Of a stretch of 64,000 nt of DNA, positions 53,917-62,708 are shown piece by piece. A program made the position numbers and the translations under genes. Below the pieces are notes generated by a model. It worked only from the letters and a program-made list of their open reading frames with translations, was not told the DNA's origin and did no database searches. Origin of the DNA: Rhodococcus sp. 1163 (GTDB lineage: Bacteria; Actinomycetota; Actinomycetes; Mycobacteriales; Mycobacteriaceae); the NCBI RefSeq assembly GCF_002091985.1, contig NZ_MKKX01000028.1:1-64000 (forward strand), read 5' to 3'. Within the stretch, counting starts at the first letter, position 1, and each line of letters begins with the position of its first letter.

Positions 53917-54677
53917 TGAAACACGAGATTCTGCACCCGTTCGGGGTCCGTATCACCGAAGTCGACCCCGCCCGTTCGACTACCGAAGACGTCGAGGAGT
54001 TCGCGACCCTTCTCGCTCGGCACGGCGTCGCAGTCATGCCCGATCACGAGATCGACGACGACCAGTTCCTGGCGTTTCTTCGTTCCTTCGGCGAGCTGAT
54101 GTTCACCGAAGGGGAGAGCCCGCTCGATGGCTATCCCGATCTCAACGTGATCAGCAATGTCGGAAGATCGACCCCACCGAAGTCGACGTTTCACGTCGAT
54201 ACCACCTACATCGAGCACCCGCCTGCCTACACTTCGCTGCGAGCAGTGCAAGTCCCGACCACGGGCGGCCAGACGCTGTTCAGTAATCAGTACGACGCCT
54301 ATGACACTTTGCCAGCCGAGATCCGCGCCGACATCGACGGGCGAACTGTCACACACGTGGTGACCGGACTGGAAGGATTCGAGGATGTGTCAGCGAAGCA
54401 TCCGCTGGTCCGAGTGCATCCGATCTCCGGACGGAAGGCTCTGTACCTTTCCGCGCCTGCCCGCTGTGTGGCGGTGAGCGGCAAGACGGAAGCCGAAGCA
54501 GCAACGCTGATCCGCCATCTCGTGGAGCACTCGACACGACCGGAAAACGTGCTCGAGCACTCGTGGTCACCCGGTGACGTCGTCATCTGGGACAACCGCT
54601 GCGTCATGCACCGCGCGGACCACAGCGGTGTCGTCGGTGACCGCGTAATGCACCGCGGAATGGTGGCCGAGAGCTGA
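53916..54677 (+). CDS. TauD/TfdA family Fe(II)/2-oxoglutarate dioxygenase
   Basis: A 253-residue oxygenase at the end of the MAA operon, overlapping mysD by one base. FHVDTTYIEHPPAYTSLRA holds the H-x-D metal ligands, VIWDNRCVMHRAD the distal His, and VMHRGM the 2-oxoglutarate Arg. It is of the TauD type, not the phytanoyl-CoA type used by the cyanobacterial palythine enzyme MysH. The strict coupling suggests it tailors the MAA, for instance by hydroxylation, oxidative decarboxylation or demethylation. No specific reaction can be read from the sequence. Confidence 0.85.
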   Translation: MKHEILHPFGVRITEVDPARSTTEDVEEFATLLARHGVAVMPDHEIDDDQFLAFLRSFGELMFTEGESPLDGYPDLNVISNVGRSTPPKSTFHVDTTYIEHPPAYTSLRAVQVPTTGGQTLFSNQYDAYDTLPAEIRADIDGRTVTHVVTGLEGFEDVSAKHPLVRVHPISGRKALYLSAPARCVAVSGKTEAEAATLIRHLVEHSTRPENVLEHSWSPGDVVIWDNRCVMHRADHSGVVGDRVMHRGMVAES

Positions 54678-54745
54678 GCGCCGCTATGCCCGAGGGATCT
54701 GTTCGAGAAAGGCGTGGCCCAGCGCATCGATAGCTAGAATCAGCC

Positions 54746-56926
54746 ATGGCCGAACCGATCGACGAGCACTTTCTGGATCGAATCGGTTCCCTCTGCTCGG
54801 GCAGTAGCGCGGTGAGCCGGTCAGCGAAAACCGACCGCGTCCTCGAGCTGTTCGACGCCCAACTCGGCAGCAGACATCTCGATCTCGCAGCGCGCTGGCT
54901 CCGCTCGATCGGCCGAGGTTTCTACACGATCGGTAGCGCCGGACACGAGAGCAACGCAGCCGTCGCCGGTGCACTACGACCGACGGACCCGGCGTTGTTG
55001 CACTACCGCTCGGGAGCCTTCTACCTCGAACGTGCACGCCAGGGCGGTGGTAGCGATCCGATACGCGACGTCCTCGAAGGCCTCGTCGCGGCGACGAGCG
55101 AACCGATGTCCGGTGGCCGTCACAAAGTGTTCGGCCGAGCCGATCTCGCCGTCATTCCACAGACCTCGACCATTGCCTCGCATCTTCCCCGCGCAGTCGG
55201 CGTCGCATTCTCGATTCCACGAGCGAAAAAGCTCGGTGTGCCCTCACCGTGGCCTACGGATGCTGTCGTGCTCTGCAGTTTCGGCGACGCGTCGGCCAAC
55301 CATTCGACGGCCCTGGGGGCCATCAACACCGCTGTTCACTCGGCTTATCAGGGCGTGCCGTTGCCGCTGCTGTTCGTCTGCGAGGACAACGGCATCGGAA
55401 TCAGCGTGCGGACACCGGCGGGTTGGATCGCGTCCAACTTCGCCGAACGCCGCGGGCTCGAATACTTCTGCGCCGACGGCAGTGACCTGCACGAAGTTCT
55501 CGCGACGGCGACGGCCGCAGCGACGTGGGTGCGAACGCACCGCAAGCCGGCTTTTCTGCATCTGCGGACCGTCCGCTTGATGGGCCACGCCGGATCCGAC
55601 GTCGAATCTGCGTACCGTGGAGCTTCGGAAATTTCTGCCGACTATGCGCGAGATCCGGTTCTCTGCACGGCACGGTGGTTGATCGAGAATGGCGCTCTCT
55701 CGGCCGAGGGCGTGCTGGAGCTTTACGAAGCCAAGCGTGCTGAGGTGATCGGGGCTGCACGTGAAATCGCGAAGCTACCGCACCTCGGTTCCGCCGCGGA
55801 GGTGATGAAGCCGCTTTCGGAGATGATGCGCGACATCGTCTCGACGCCGCAGGCAGGCTCTACATCGTCTGCGGCAGCGATTGAGGCGGGGGCAGGGGCT
55901 CCGCTGACGTTGGCGCAGGCGGTGAACCGAGCGTTGCTCGAGGTTCTCGAACGCTATCGGCAGGCTGTTCTGTTCGGTGAGGATGTCGCCAGGAAGGGTG
56001 GGGTCTACGGCGTCACGCGCGGGTTGCTGGACAGCGTGGGGCCTACGCGTGTGTTCGACACCGTTCTCGACGAGCAGGCGATACTTGGACTCGCTGCGGG
56101 AGCAGGCATTTCGGGATTGCTGCCGATTGCGGAGATTCAGTATCTGGCCTACCTGCACAACGCGGCTGATCAGATTCGGGGTGAAGCGGCGACACTGCAG
56201 TTCTTTTCGAATCGGCAGTACCGAAACCCGATGGTGGTCCGTATCGCTGCCTACGGCTATCAGAAAGGCTTCGGCGGACACTTTCACAACGACAATGCTG
56301 TTGCAGCGCTGAGGGATATCCCCGGGATCGTCATAGCGTCGCCGTCGCGGCCAGACGATGCTGCCGCGATGTTGCTTGCCTGCTCCGATGCAGCGGTGCG
56401 TCACGGTGCGGTGTGCGTCTTTCTCGAGCCGATTGCCTTGTATCACACCAAAGATCTGTACATCGAGGGTGACGGGGAGTGGATGAGCAGCTATCCGACC
56501 GAACCCGTGGAGGTCGGCCGCGCGCGGGTGTACGGCGAGGGAAACGATCTGACGATCGTCACGTTCGGCAACGGTGTCCGGATGAGCCTGCGCTGTGCGC
56601 GGGAGCTCGAAAAGGTCGGCATCGGTGTACGCGTGGTGGATATACGCTGGATCGCTCCGCTGCCCATCGCGGACATCGAACATCATGCTCGTGCGACCGG
56701 TCGCGTCCTGGTGGCCGACGAGACTCGCAGCACGGGCGGAGTCGGTGAAGGAGTGATCGCGGCGCTGGCCGACGCAGGCTTCGACGGCATCGTCCGCAGG
56801 GTGGCGAGCAAGGACAGCTTCATCCCCCTGGGCGACGCGGCACTCGAGGTTCTGCTGTCCGAGGACGGCATCATCGACGCTTCAGGCCGAATCTTTGACG
56901 GTGTCGACGAAGGGGGCGAGCAGTGA
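54746..56926 (+). CDS. Fused 2-oxoacid dehydrogenase E1 (alpha-beta)
   Basis: A 726-residue thiamine-diphosphate enzyme in which E1-alpha and E1-beta are one chain. The alpha part has YTIGSAGHESNAAVAGAL and the TPP motif FGDASANHSTALGAINTA. The beta part starts near residue 388 (LTLAQAVNRALLEVLERY) and has VLFGEDVARKGGVYGVT, FGNGVRMSLRCA and VRVVDIRWIAPLP. It resembles branched-chain oxoacid dehydrogenase E1; no E2 or E3 gene is close. TAGAAT (54735-54740) ends six bases before the ATG and there is no RBS, suggesting a leaderless transcript from its own promoter rather than read-through from the MAA operon. Confidence 0.88.
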   Translation: MAEPIDEHFLDRIGSLCSGSSAVSRSAKTDRVLELFDAQLGSRHLDLAARWLRSIGRGFYTIGSAGHESNAAVAGALRPTDPALLHYRSGAFYLERARQGGGSDPIRDVLEGLVAATSEPMSGGRHKVFGRADLAVIPQTSTIASHLPRAVGVAFSIPRAKKLGVPSPWPTDAVVLCSFGDASANHSTALGAINTAVHSAYQGVPLPLLFVCEDNGIGISVRTPAGWIASNFAERRGLEYFCADGSDLHEVLATATAAATWVRTHRKPAFLHLRTVRLMGHAGSDVESAYRGASEISADYARDPVLCTARWLIENGALSAEGVLELYEAKRAEVIGAAREIAKLPHLGSAAEVMKPLSEMMRDIVSTPQAGSTSSAAAIEAGAGAPLTLAQAVNRALLEVLERYRQAVLFGEDVARKGGVYGVTRGLLDSVGPTRVFDTVLDEQAILGLAAGAGISGLLPIAEIQYLAYLHNAADQIRGEAATLQFFSNRQYRNPMVVRIAAYGYQKGFGGHFHNDNAVAALRDIPGIVIASPSRPDDAAAMLLACSDAAVRHGAVCVFLEPIALYHTKDLYIEGDGEWMSSYPTEPVEVGRARVYGEGNDLTIVTFGNGVRMSLRCARELEKVGIGVRVVDIRWIAPLPIADIEHHARATGRVLVADETRSTGGVGEGVIAALADAGFDGIVRRVASKDSFIPLGDAALEVLLSEDGIIDASGRIFDGVDEGGEQ

Positions 56927-57523
56927 CGCCATATCGGCGGCGACGTCGGCGGAATTCGACGGTGGCATCGATATATAGCTCAACGCCAGCCGCACGACGG
57001 CACGGCCGAGGACGTCGGCGTTGTGCGGTGAGGCCCTAATCCAACTGTGCTCGAAGGTCTCGGCAAGTCGAGATGCGGCGTGTTCGAGCAGAATTCCGCT
57101 TTCGGTGGTGACGAGACGAAGTAGATCCGGTGGTGGGTCATCGGTCAGTATCGACAACACGAGTGGGTCGGTGGCGCTCCGACCGAAAAACTGGGCGAAG
57201 GCCAGATACAACGTGCGAAGGCTGTCGTTCTCGTTGGCATAGATTGCGCTGTCGACGGCCGAGACGAAGGTGTCGGTGAGTCGCAACGCGTAGCCCTGTG
57301 CCAAACCCTTTCTGGTGCCGAACTCCTTGTAGAGGGTTTGGCGACTGACCCCCGCAGTCTTGGCGACGTCCGTCATGTTGACGTTCGACCAGGTGTGCTC
57401 GAGAAGTAGAGAGTGAAGCGCATCGAGGATGGTGGTGCGCATCAGGCTGGTCACAGCGCTCTTGTAAGGGCTGGTCGTCTCCGGTCGCACGGTCACTTCG
57501 TCGACATTACCGCCCGCCGTCAC
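56882..57523 (-). CDS. alkU: TetR-family regulator of alkane hydroxylase operon
   Basis: A 213-residue TetR protein: [38 protein letters not shown] is a textbook helix-turn-helix near residues 30-66. It is the last gene of an alkB-rubA1-rubA2-tetR operon, the standard Rhodococcus arrangement, where the regulator is called alkU. The GTG at 57523 overlaps the rubA2 stop (GTGA) and matches the coupling upstream; the longer ORF lies inside rubA2. It ends 45 nt inside the convergent E1 gene. Confidence 0.85.
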   Translation of the reverse strand: MTAGGNVDEVTVRPETTSPYKSAVTSLMRTTILDALHSLLLEHTWSNVNMTDVAKTAGVSRQTLYKEFGTRKGLAQGYALRLTDTFVSAVDSAIYANENDSLRTLYLAFAQFFGRSATDPLVLSILTDDPPPDLLRLVTTESGILLEHAASRLAETFEHSWIRASPHNADVLGRAVVRLALSYISMPPSNSADVAADMASLLAPFVDTVKDSA

Positions 57524-57705
57524 GGCCTGCTGATCTCGACCATGAAGAAGTCGGCCTTGGCGGCACCACAATCGGGACAGCTCCAGTCCTCCGGGATGTC
57601 TTCCCATCTGGTCCCCGGCTCGATGCCGTCATCGGGCCAGCCGACTTCCTCGTCGTACTCGAATCCGCATTGGATGCATTGGTAGAGCTTGAAATCGGTG
57701 GACAT
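57520..57705 (-). CDS. rubA2: Rubredoxin (second)
   Basis: A 61-residue rubredoxin: [19 protein letters not shown], then [17 protein letters not shown], giving the two C-x-x-C knuckles for one Fe. It carries electrons to AlkB. It starts one base after the first rubredoxin gene stops and is followed by the overlapping tetR gene. Confidence 0.95.
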   Translation of the reverse strand: MSTDFKLYQCIQCGFEYDEEVGWPDDGIEPGTRWEDIPEDWSCPDCGAAKADFFMVEISRP

Positions 57706-57706
57706 A

Positions 57707-57874
57707 TCAGTCTGCTTTCTGTTCGAAGTCGATCTTCTCTCGCACGCCGCAGTCCGGGCACGGCCAGTCTTCGGCAATGTCGGTCCACGGGGTGCCGGCC
57801 GGAAATCCTTCACGCGGTGCGCCGACGGTCTCGTCGTAGACGAAGTTGCACACGGGGCATTGGTAACTGGCCAT
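57707..57874 (-). CDS. rubA1: Rubredoxin (first)
   Basis: A 55-residue rubredoxin: [18 protein letters not shown], then [17 protein letters not shown]. Both C-x-x-C pairs are intact. The ATG overlaps the alkB stop by one base. Two rubredoxins after alkB are typical of actinobacterial alkane operons; one usually serves AlkB directly. Confidence 0.95.
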   Translation of the reverse strand: MASYQCPVCNFVYDETVGAPREGFPAGTPWTDIAEDWPCPDCGVREKIDFEQKAD

Positions 57875-59106
57875 CACTGCGCCTCTGGAGTCGCACCGTA
57901 GCGAGCAAGGATCTTCGCGCGCTTGCTCGGTTCGATGTTGACGTTGGTGATGTCACCGAGGTAGTGCTCCATCACCCTGTGGTCCATCACCTTTCGCCAG
58001 ATGGGCGGGAAGTAGGCGAGGGCGATCATGCTTGCGTAACCGCTCGGGAGGTTCGGTGCGCCTTCCATGCTGCGCAAGGTCTGGTACCTGCGGGTCGGGT
58101 TCGCGTGGTGATCGCTGTGCCGCTGAAGGTGATAAAGGAAGATATTGGTGACGATGTGATCGGAGTTCCAACTGTGCTCCGGCGCGCACCGCTCGTATCG
58201 GCCGGAGGCCGTCTTACCGCGTAGCAGCCCGTAATGTTCCAGGTAGTTGACGGTTTCGAGGAGCGCGAATCCGTAGACGGCCTGCAGAATCAGGTAGGGC
58301 GCGATACCGATGCCGAACACGGCGATGAGTCCGCCGAACAACACGACCGACATCAACCATGCGTTGAGGACATCGTTGCGGATGTTCCACGTGGACTTAC
58401 CGAGTCGATCCATGCGCGTCTTCTCCAGCTCCCACGACGAGCGCAGGCTTCCCCACACGCTGCGGGGGAGGAAGCGCCAGAAGCTTTCGCCGAACTTCGA
58501 GCTCGCCGGGTCTTCCGGTGTTGCGACCCGAACGTGGTGACCGCGGTTGTGCTCGATGAAGAAGTGCCCGTAGAACGTTTGCGCCAGTGTGACTTTGGAC
58601 AGCCAGCGTTCGAGGCTCGGCTTCTTGTGTCCCATTTCGTGTGCCGTGTTGATTCCGACGCCGCCCACGACGCCGATGCTGATGGCGAGTCCGATCTTGG
58701 AGGCGAGTCCGAGGCCGCCGTCGATCCCGAGCCAGCTGAGGTTCTCTGCTGTCCACAGGTAGCAGGCGAAGACGAGGCTCGCGAGCTGGAAGGGGATGTA
58801 GATGTACGTGCAGTAGCGGTAGTACTTGTCGTTCTCCAGGCGCTCCATGACCTCGTCGGGCGGATTCTGACCGTCCGGACCGAAGAACAGATCGAGCACC
58901 GGCAAGAGTCCGTAGACGAGGATCGGCCCGATCCACCACAGCACGGGGGAGACCGCGGACCAGCCGAGTTGGTTGAAGACCCAGATCATCGCGGTGGCGA
59001 AGAAGACGGCGGTGGGCGGGACGAGTCCCATCAGCCATAGGTAACGCTTCTTGTCGTGCCACTCCTCCATGGGGGTGCTCGACTGGGGACTCATCTGGGT
59101 TGCCAC
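57874..59106 (-). CDS. alkB: Alkane 1-monooxygenase
   Basis: A 410-residue integral-membrane diiron hydroxylase with about six helices. The histidine boxes HEMGHKK, EHNRGHH and [11 protein letters not shown] are all present, as is the [10 protein letters not shown] block that distinguishes AlkB from desaturases. It hydroxylates medium-chain n-alkanes at the terminal carbon using rubredoxin. The start lies before the first helix ([10 protein letters not shown]); a palindrome lies 40-60 bp upstream. Confidence 0.95.
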   Translation of the reverse strand: MATQMSPQSSTPMEEWHDKKRYLWLMGLVPPTAVFFATAMIWVFNQLGWSAVSPVLWWIGPILVYGLLPVLDLFFGPDGQNPPDEVMERLENDKYYRYCTYIYIPFQLASLVFACYLWTAENLSWLGIDGGLGLASKIGLAISIGVVGGVGINTAHEMGHKKPSLERWLSKVTLAQTFYGHFFIEHNRGHHVRVATPEDPASSKFGESFWRFLPRSVWGSLRSSWELEKTRMDRLGKSTWNIRNDVLNAWLMSVVLFGGLIAVFGIGIAPYLILQAVYGFALLETVNYLEHYGLLRGKTASGRYERCAPEHSWNSDHIVTNIFLYHLQRHSDHHANPTRRYQTLRSMEGAPNLPSGYASMIALAYFPPIWRKVMDHRVMEHYLGDITNVNIEPSKRAKILARYGATPEAQ

Positions 59107-59146
59107 GACGCAAACTCCTCATCTGACGCGGATCGCAAGTGGTGCA

Positions 59147-59165
59147 TGTCACTTAGTAGATGACA
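59147..59165 (-). promoter_or_regulatory. Inverted-repeat operator candidate before alkB
   Basis: TGTCA and TGACA arms separated by nine bases lie about 40 bp upstream of the alkB ATG, with TTTACA on the coding strand (59176-59181) a possible -35 element. The site would overlap the promoter spacer or -10, fitting repression by the co-encoded TetR protein. Confidence 0.5.
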
Positions 59166-59230
59166 ATACAGCAGATATGTAAACCCGGTGGACAAATGGG
59201 GAGATTTGTCGACGCAGCGAAATTCTCGTC

Positions 59231-59698
59231 TCAGTCCTCGATCGGCACTCCGAGATGCCGGGCGAGCTTGCGCATCGTGTCGACGATCTGCTCCTCCTTC
59301 ACTCGCGGAAACCCGGCAACCCTGCGGAACTCCGGATCGGTGACGCGTGACCAGTCGTAGACCTGGGTGAGCGCGGTCCGATCGTCGGTAACAGCGTCGA
59401 GCTCCCACGACCAGCGGGTTCCGCGTGGCTCCATGCCCTTCCGGTTGGGGATCCACCCGATCCGGCGATCCTGCTCGAAGACGAACACGGTGTTTTCCAT
59501 GACGTACTCACCGATCGCAGGCTGATACATCTCCATGGCGAACATCTCGCCCACAGCAGTCAGGGGCATCGGGTCGATTGCGCCCTGCAACATCTCCGAT
59601 CCATCCAGCTCGGCCTGTAGTTCCGGATTCGCCAGGGCCGCGAAAATCGATGCTGCGGGGGCGTCGATCACGCGTCGGACCGTCAGTTGTTCGGTCAA
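59231..59698 (-). CDS. SRPBCC (START/Bet v1-fold) family protein
   Basis: A 155-residue protein with the opening TVRRVIDAPAASIFAALANPEL, the strand WSWELDAVTDDRTALTQVYDW, and a C-terminal long helix (VDTMRKLARHLGVPIED) closing the hydrophobic pocket. Such proteins bind or transform small hydrophobic molecules (polyketide cyclase-like, AHSA1-like). Monocistronic between alkB and the ABC operon; the ligand is unknown. Confidence 0.82.
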   Translation of the reverse strand: MTEQLTVRRVIDAPAASIFAALANPELQAELDGSEMLQGAIDPMPLTAVGEMFAMEMYQPAIGEYVMENTVFVFEQDRRIGWIPNRKGMEPRGTRWSWELDAVTDDRTALTQVYDWSRVTDPEFRRVAGFPRVKEEQIVDTMRKLARHLGVPIED

Positions 59699-59772
59699 AG
59701 GGAGCTCGCTTCCAGTCTTGTGGCGTTACCTCTCGCGCACGTATGTACCCGAAGCGATCGAGCATATTCCTC

Positions 59773-61110
59773 TCAGGCCGATTTCAGCCCTGCAACAGCG
59801 TTGGAGTTTTCCGGCCTGGGGAGTCCGTAATGCCCGCGCAGAGTGTCCGCGGTGTACTCGGTACGGAACAAACCCCGAGCCTGCAGGATCGGCACGACGT
59901 GGTCGACGAAGAGGTCCAGCCCCGACGGCAGGACGGGCGGCATGATGTTGAAACCGTCTGCAGCGCCGCTGACGAACCACGACTCGAGTGCATCGGCGAC
60001 CTGGTCGGGAGTCCCGGTGAACGTACGGTGACCACGTCCACCACCGAGCCGGCCGATCAGTTGGCGGACGGTCAGCTTCTCGCGACGAGCGAGATCGACG
60101 ATCAAGGTGTAGCGACTCTTGGCACCCTCGATAGCGTCCTCGGGTAGCAGGTCGGACGGTAGTTGCTCGTCGAGAGGCAAGTCTGCGATCGGGACCTTCA
60201 GCAGATCCGCGAGTTGGCCATGGGCGAATTCGTGGACGATGTAGCTCTCCAATTCAGCAGCCTTGGCCTCGGCTTCTGCTTCGGTGCTCCCGAGTACCGG
60301 GACGATGCCGGGGAGCACCTTGATGGCGTCCGGATCGCGTCCGAAAGTCGCCGTCTGCGCTTTGATGTCGGCGTAGAACTCCTGCGCGTCGGCGAGCGTC
60401 TGTTGAGCGGTGAAGATGGCCTCGGCGTACTGCGCGGCGAAGGCACGTCCATCGGCGGAAGATCCCGCTTGCACGAGCAGCGGATAGCCCTGTGGGCTAC
60501 GAGCGACGTTGAGCGCACCGTCCACGGAATAGAATTCACCGTGGTGGTGTGGTGGGTGGATCTTCGTTGCGTCACCCCAGATGCCCGACGCCTTGTCGGC
60601 CACCTGCACGTCGTCTTCCCAACTGTCCCAGAGCTTTTGGGCTATCTCGACGAATTCTCTTGCGCGACGATAGCGTTCGGCGTGCGAAGGTTGGTCCGCG
60701 AGACCGAAATTACGAGCTGCGTCGCCGCCGGCAGTGGTGACGATGTTCCATCCCGCGCGTCCACCGCTGAGATGATCGATGGAGGCGAACCTGCGCGCCA
60801 GGTTGTACGGGCTGTTGTACGACGTCGACGCCGTCGCAATGAGACCGATCTTGTCGCTGACCACGGCCAATGCCGACAGCAGGGTCAGCGGTTCGAAACC
60901 GCCGGATGGGCGGCGGCCGACATCGGCATACAGGACCGGGCCGTCTGCGAAGAATATGGAATCGAACAGGCCACGCTCGGCCGTCCGCGTCAGTCGAACG
61001 TAATGCTCGAGGCTTCCGTTGGCGTCGGGATCGCTCTCGGGTAGACGCCACGAGGCCTCGTGATGGCCGGTGGACATCAGAAATGCGTTCAGATGCAGCT
61101 GCTTGGTCAT
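59773..61110 (-). CDS. FMN-dependent monooxygenase, NtaA/SnaA/DszA family
   Basis: A 445-residue luciferase-like flavin monooxygenase. It shows LHLNAFLMSTGHHEASWRLP, FDSIFFADGPVLYADVG, GRAGWNIVTTAGGDAARNFG and YPLLVQAGSSADGRAFAAQ, all typical of the NtaA/DszA/DmoA branch that uses FMNH2 from a separate reductase. It ends an operon with a sulfonate/nitrate-type ABC importer, so desulfonation or C-S cleavage of an imported organosulfur compound is the likely job. The start overlaps the ATPase gene stop by 4 nt. Confidence 0.87.
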   Translation of the reverse strand: MTKQLHLNAFLMSTGHHEASWRLPESDPDANGSLEHYVRLTRTAERGLFDSIFFADGPVLYADVGRRPSGGFEPLTLLSALAVVSDKIGLIATASTSYNSPYNLARRFASIDHLSGGRAGWNIVTTAGGDAARNFGLADQPSHAERYRRAREFVEIAQKLWDSWEDDVQVADKASGIWGDATKIHPPHHHGEFYSVDGALNVARSPQGYPLLVQAGSSADGRAFAAQYAEAIFTAQQTLADAQEFYADIKAQTATFGRDPDAIKVLPGIVPVLGSTEAEAEAKAAELESYIVHEFAHGQLADLLKVPIADLPLDEQLPSDLLPEDAIEGAKSRYTLIVDLARREKLTVRQLIGRLGGGRGHRTFTGTPDQVADALESWFVSGAADGFNIMPPVLPSGLDLFVDHVVPILQARGLFRTEYTADTLRGHYGLPRPENSNAVAGLKSA

Positions 61111-61871
61111 GCGGACACCTCGATGGAATCGACGACACCCAGGGCAGCGAGCAGCTCGTCGCGATAGGTGCCGAACAGCGGATTTTTTCGGTCACGGGGG
61201 CGGTCGAGTTCGATGGCGAGATCGAGTCCGATTCGGCCGTCTTCGAGCACCAGTACGCGGTCGGCGAGCGATACTGCCTCGTCGACATCGTGGGTGACGA
61301 GGAGAACGGTGGGGCGGTGTCGTTGGCACAGTTCTCGGATCAATTTGTGCATCCGGATGCGGGTCAGGGCGTCGAGTGCTCCGAAAGGTTCGTCGGCGAG
61401 CAGGAGCTGGGGGTCCCACACCAGTGATCGTGCCAGCGCAGCGCGTTGGGCCTCGCCGCCGGACAGCTCCGACGGCCATGTGCGCTCCCGCCCGCCGAGT
61501 CCGACCTCGGAGAGGGCGGCGACTCCGCGTGCACGAACCCCGCTCCCGGGTGCGCCGAGCAGCACGTTGTCGAGGACACGCTTCCAGGGCAGAAGCCGAG
61601 AGTCTTGAAACACCATGGAGATTCGATCAGGGGTGGTGATGGTGCCGGAACCGAGAACATCGTCGTCCAGTTCGGCGACTGCGCGGAGTAGCGTGCTCTT
61701 TCCTGATCCGCTACGGCCTAGCAGGGCGACGAATTGCCCTGCCGGAATGTCGATGTCGAGGTGGTCGAGCACGGTCCGAGTGCCGAACTCTCGCACCAAT
61801 CCTCTGATCTTCAATCCGAGTTGCCCAGTTTCGAGTTGCCCAGGGGTCTCTAGTGCAGTCCGCGACGCCAT
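61107..61871 (-). CDS. ABC transporter ATPase, SsuB-like
   Basis: A 254-residue ABC ATPase: Walker A in ALLGRSGSGKSTLLRA, Q-loop VFQDSRLLPW, signature LSGGEAQRAALARSLV, Walker B LLLADEPFGALD and H-loop VLLVTHDVDEAV. It belongs to the nitrate/sulfonate/taurine group. It overlaps the permease gene by 22 nt and is followed by the monooxygenase gene. Confidence 0.92.
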   Translation of the reverse strand: MASRTALETPGQLETGQLGLKIRGLVREFGTRTVLDHLDIDIPAGQFVALLGRSGSGKSTLLRAVAELDDDVLGSGTITTPDRISMVFQDSRLLPWKRVLDNVLLGAPGSGVRARGVAALSEVGLGGRERTWPSELSGGEAQRAALARSLVWDPQLLLADEPFGALDALTRIRMHKLIRELCQRHRPTVLLVTHDVDEAVSLADRVLVLEDGRIGLDLAIELDRPRDRKNPLFGTYRDELLAALGVVDSIEVSA

Positions 61872-62707
61872 GACAGTGCCTTCCTTTCGATCGTTCGAAT
61901 GATGGTGTCGGTGACGAATCCGAACACTCCGTAGATGACGAGCCCGACCACGATGACGTCCATCTGGCCGTAGTTCTGCGCTTGGAACATCATGTAGCCG
62001 AGTCCGCTCGTGGCATTGATCTGTTCGAGTACGACGAGCGAGAGCCAGGAGATGTTGACCGCCAATCGAAGTCCGATGAACAACCCTGGAAGCGCGCCGG
62101 GGAATACCACCTGCCGAACGAACTGGGTTCGGTTCAGTCGAAGAACCTGCGCGAGTTCGACATAGCGGTGATCGATACCCTGCAGTGCTGCAACGAGATT
62201 GATGTAGATCGGCACGAACACGCTCAACGCGATGATGACGATCTTGAAGCTTTCACCGATTCCGAGCCACAGGATGAGCAGCGGAATGAGGCCGAGCGTG
62301 GGAATCGCGCGCTTGAGCTGGACCGTGCCGTCGATCAAGGTGTCGCCGACTCGGGTGAGACCGGCCAGCAACGACAGCACCAGCGCGAATGCGAGACCGA
62401 GACCGAACCCGATCGCTGCCCGTTGCAACGAGGTCGCGATGTCACCCACGAGGGTGCCGGTCGTCCACAGGTCGAGAAAGGTTCCGGCGATGGTCCACGG
62501 GGCAGGCAACATACGAGTGTCGATCAACTCGTAGGTCGAGGAGATGCTCCAGAGCCCGAGAATCAGGACCGGGCCGGCAATCGGTGCCCACCGCGGGGAT
62601 CGTCTCGGCACCAGTCGTTTTCGGCGAGCGGTCGGGGGCGTAGGGATGGCGGTCGGAGCAGCTTGTTCGGTGGTGGCGCGGGTGGGGCGTAGCGAAAGTG
62701 TTGTCAT
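61850..62707 (-). CDS. ABC transporter permease, SsuC-like
   Basis: A 285-residue permease with six helices and the EAA loop near LLRNRT-type segment (VELAQVLRLNRTQFVRQVVFPGALPGLFIGLR), the standard ATPase contact of this class. The N-terminal 40 residues are polar and Arg-rich. It sits one base from the substrate-binding protein gene and is clearly part of one importer. Confidence 0.92.
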   Translation of the reverse strand: MTTLSLRPTRATTEQAAPTAIPTPPTARRKRLVPRRSPRWAPIAGPVLILGLWSISSTYELIDTRMLPAPWTIAGTFLDLWTTGTLVGDIATSLQRAAIGFGLGLAFALVLSLLAGLTRVGDTLIDGTVQLKRAIPTLGLIPLLILWLGIGESFKIVIIALSVFVPIYINLVAALQGIDHRYVELAQVLRLNRTQFVRQVVFPGALPGLFIGLRLAVNISWLSLVVLEQINATSGLGYMMFQAQNYGQMDVIVVGLVIYGVFGFVTDTIIRTIERKALSWRRGLH

Positions 62708-62708
62708 A

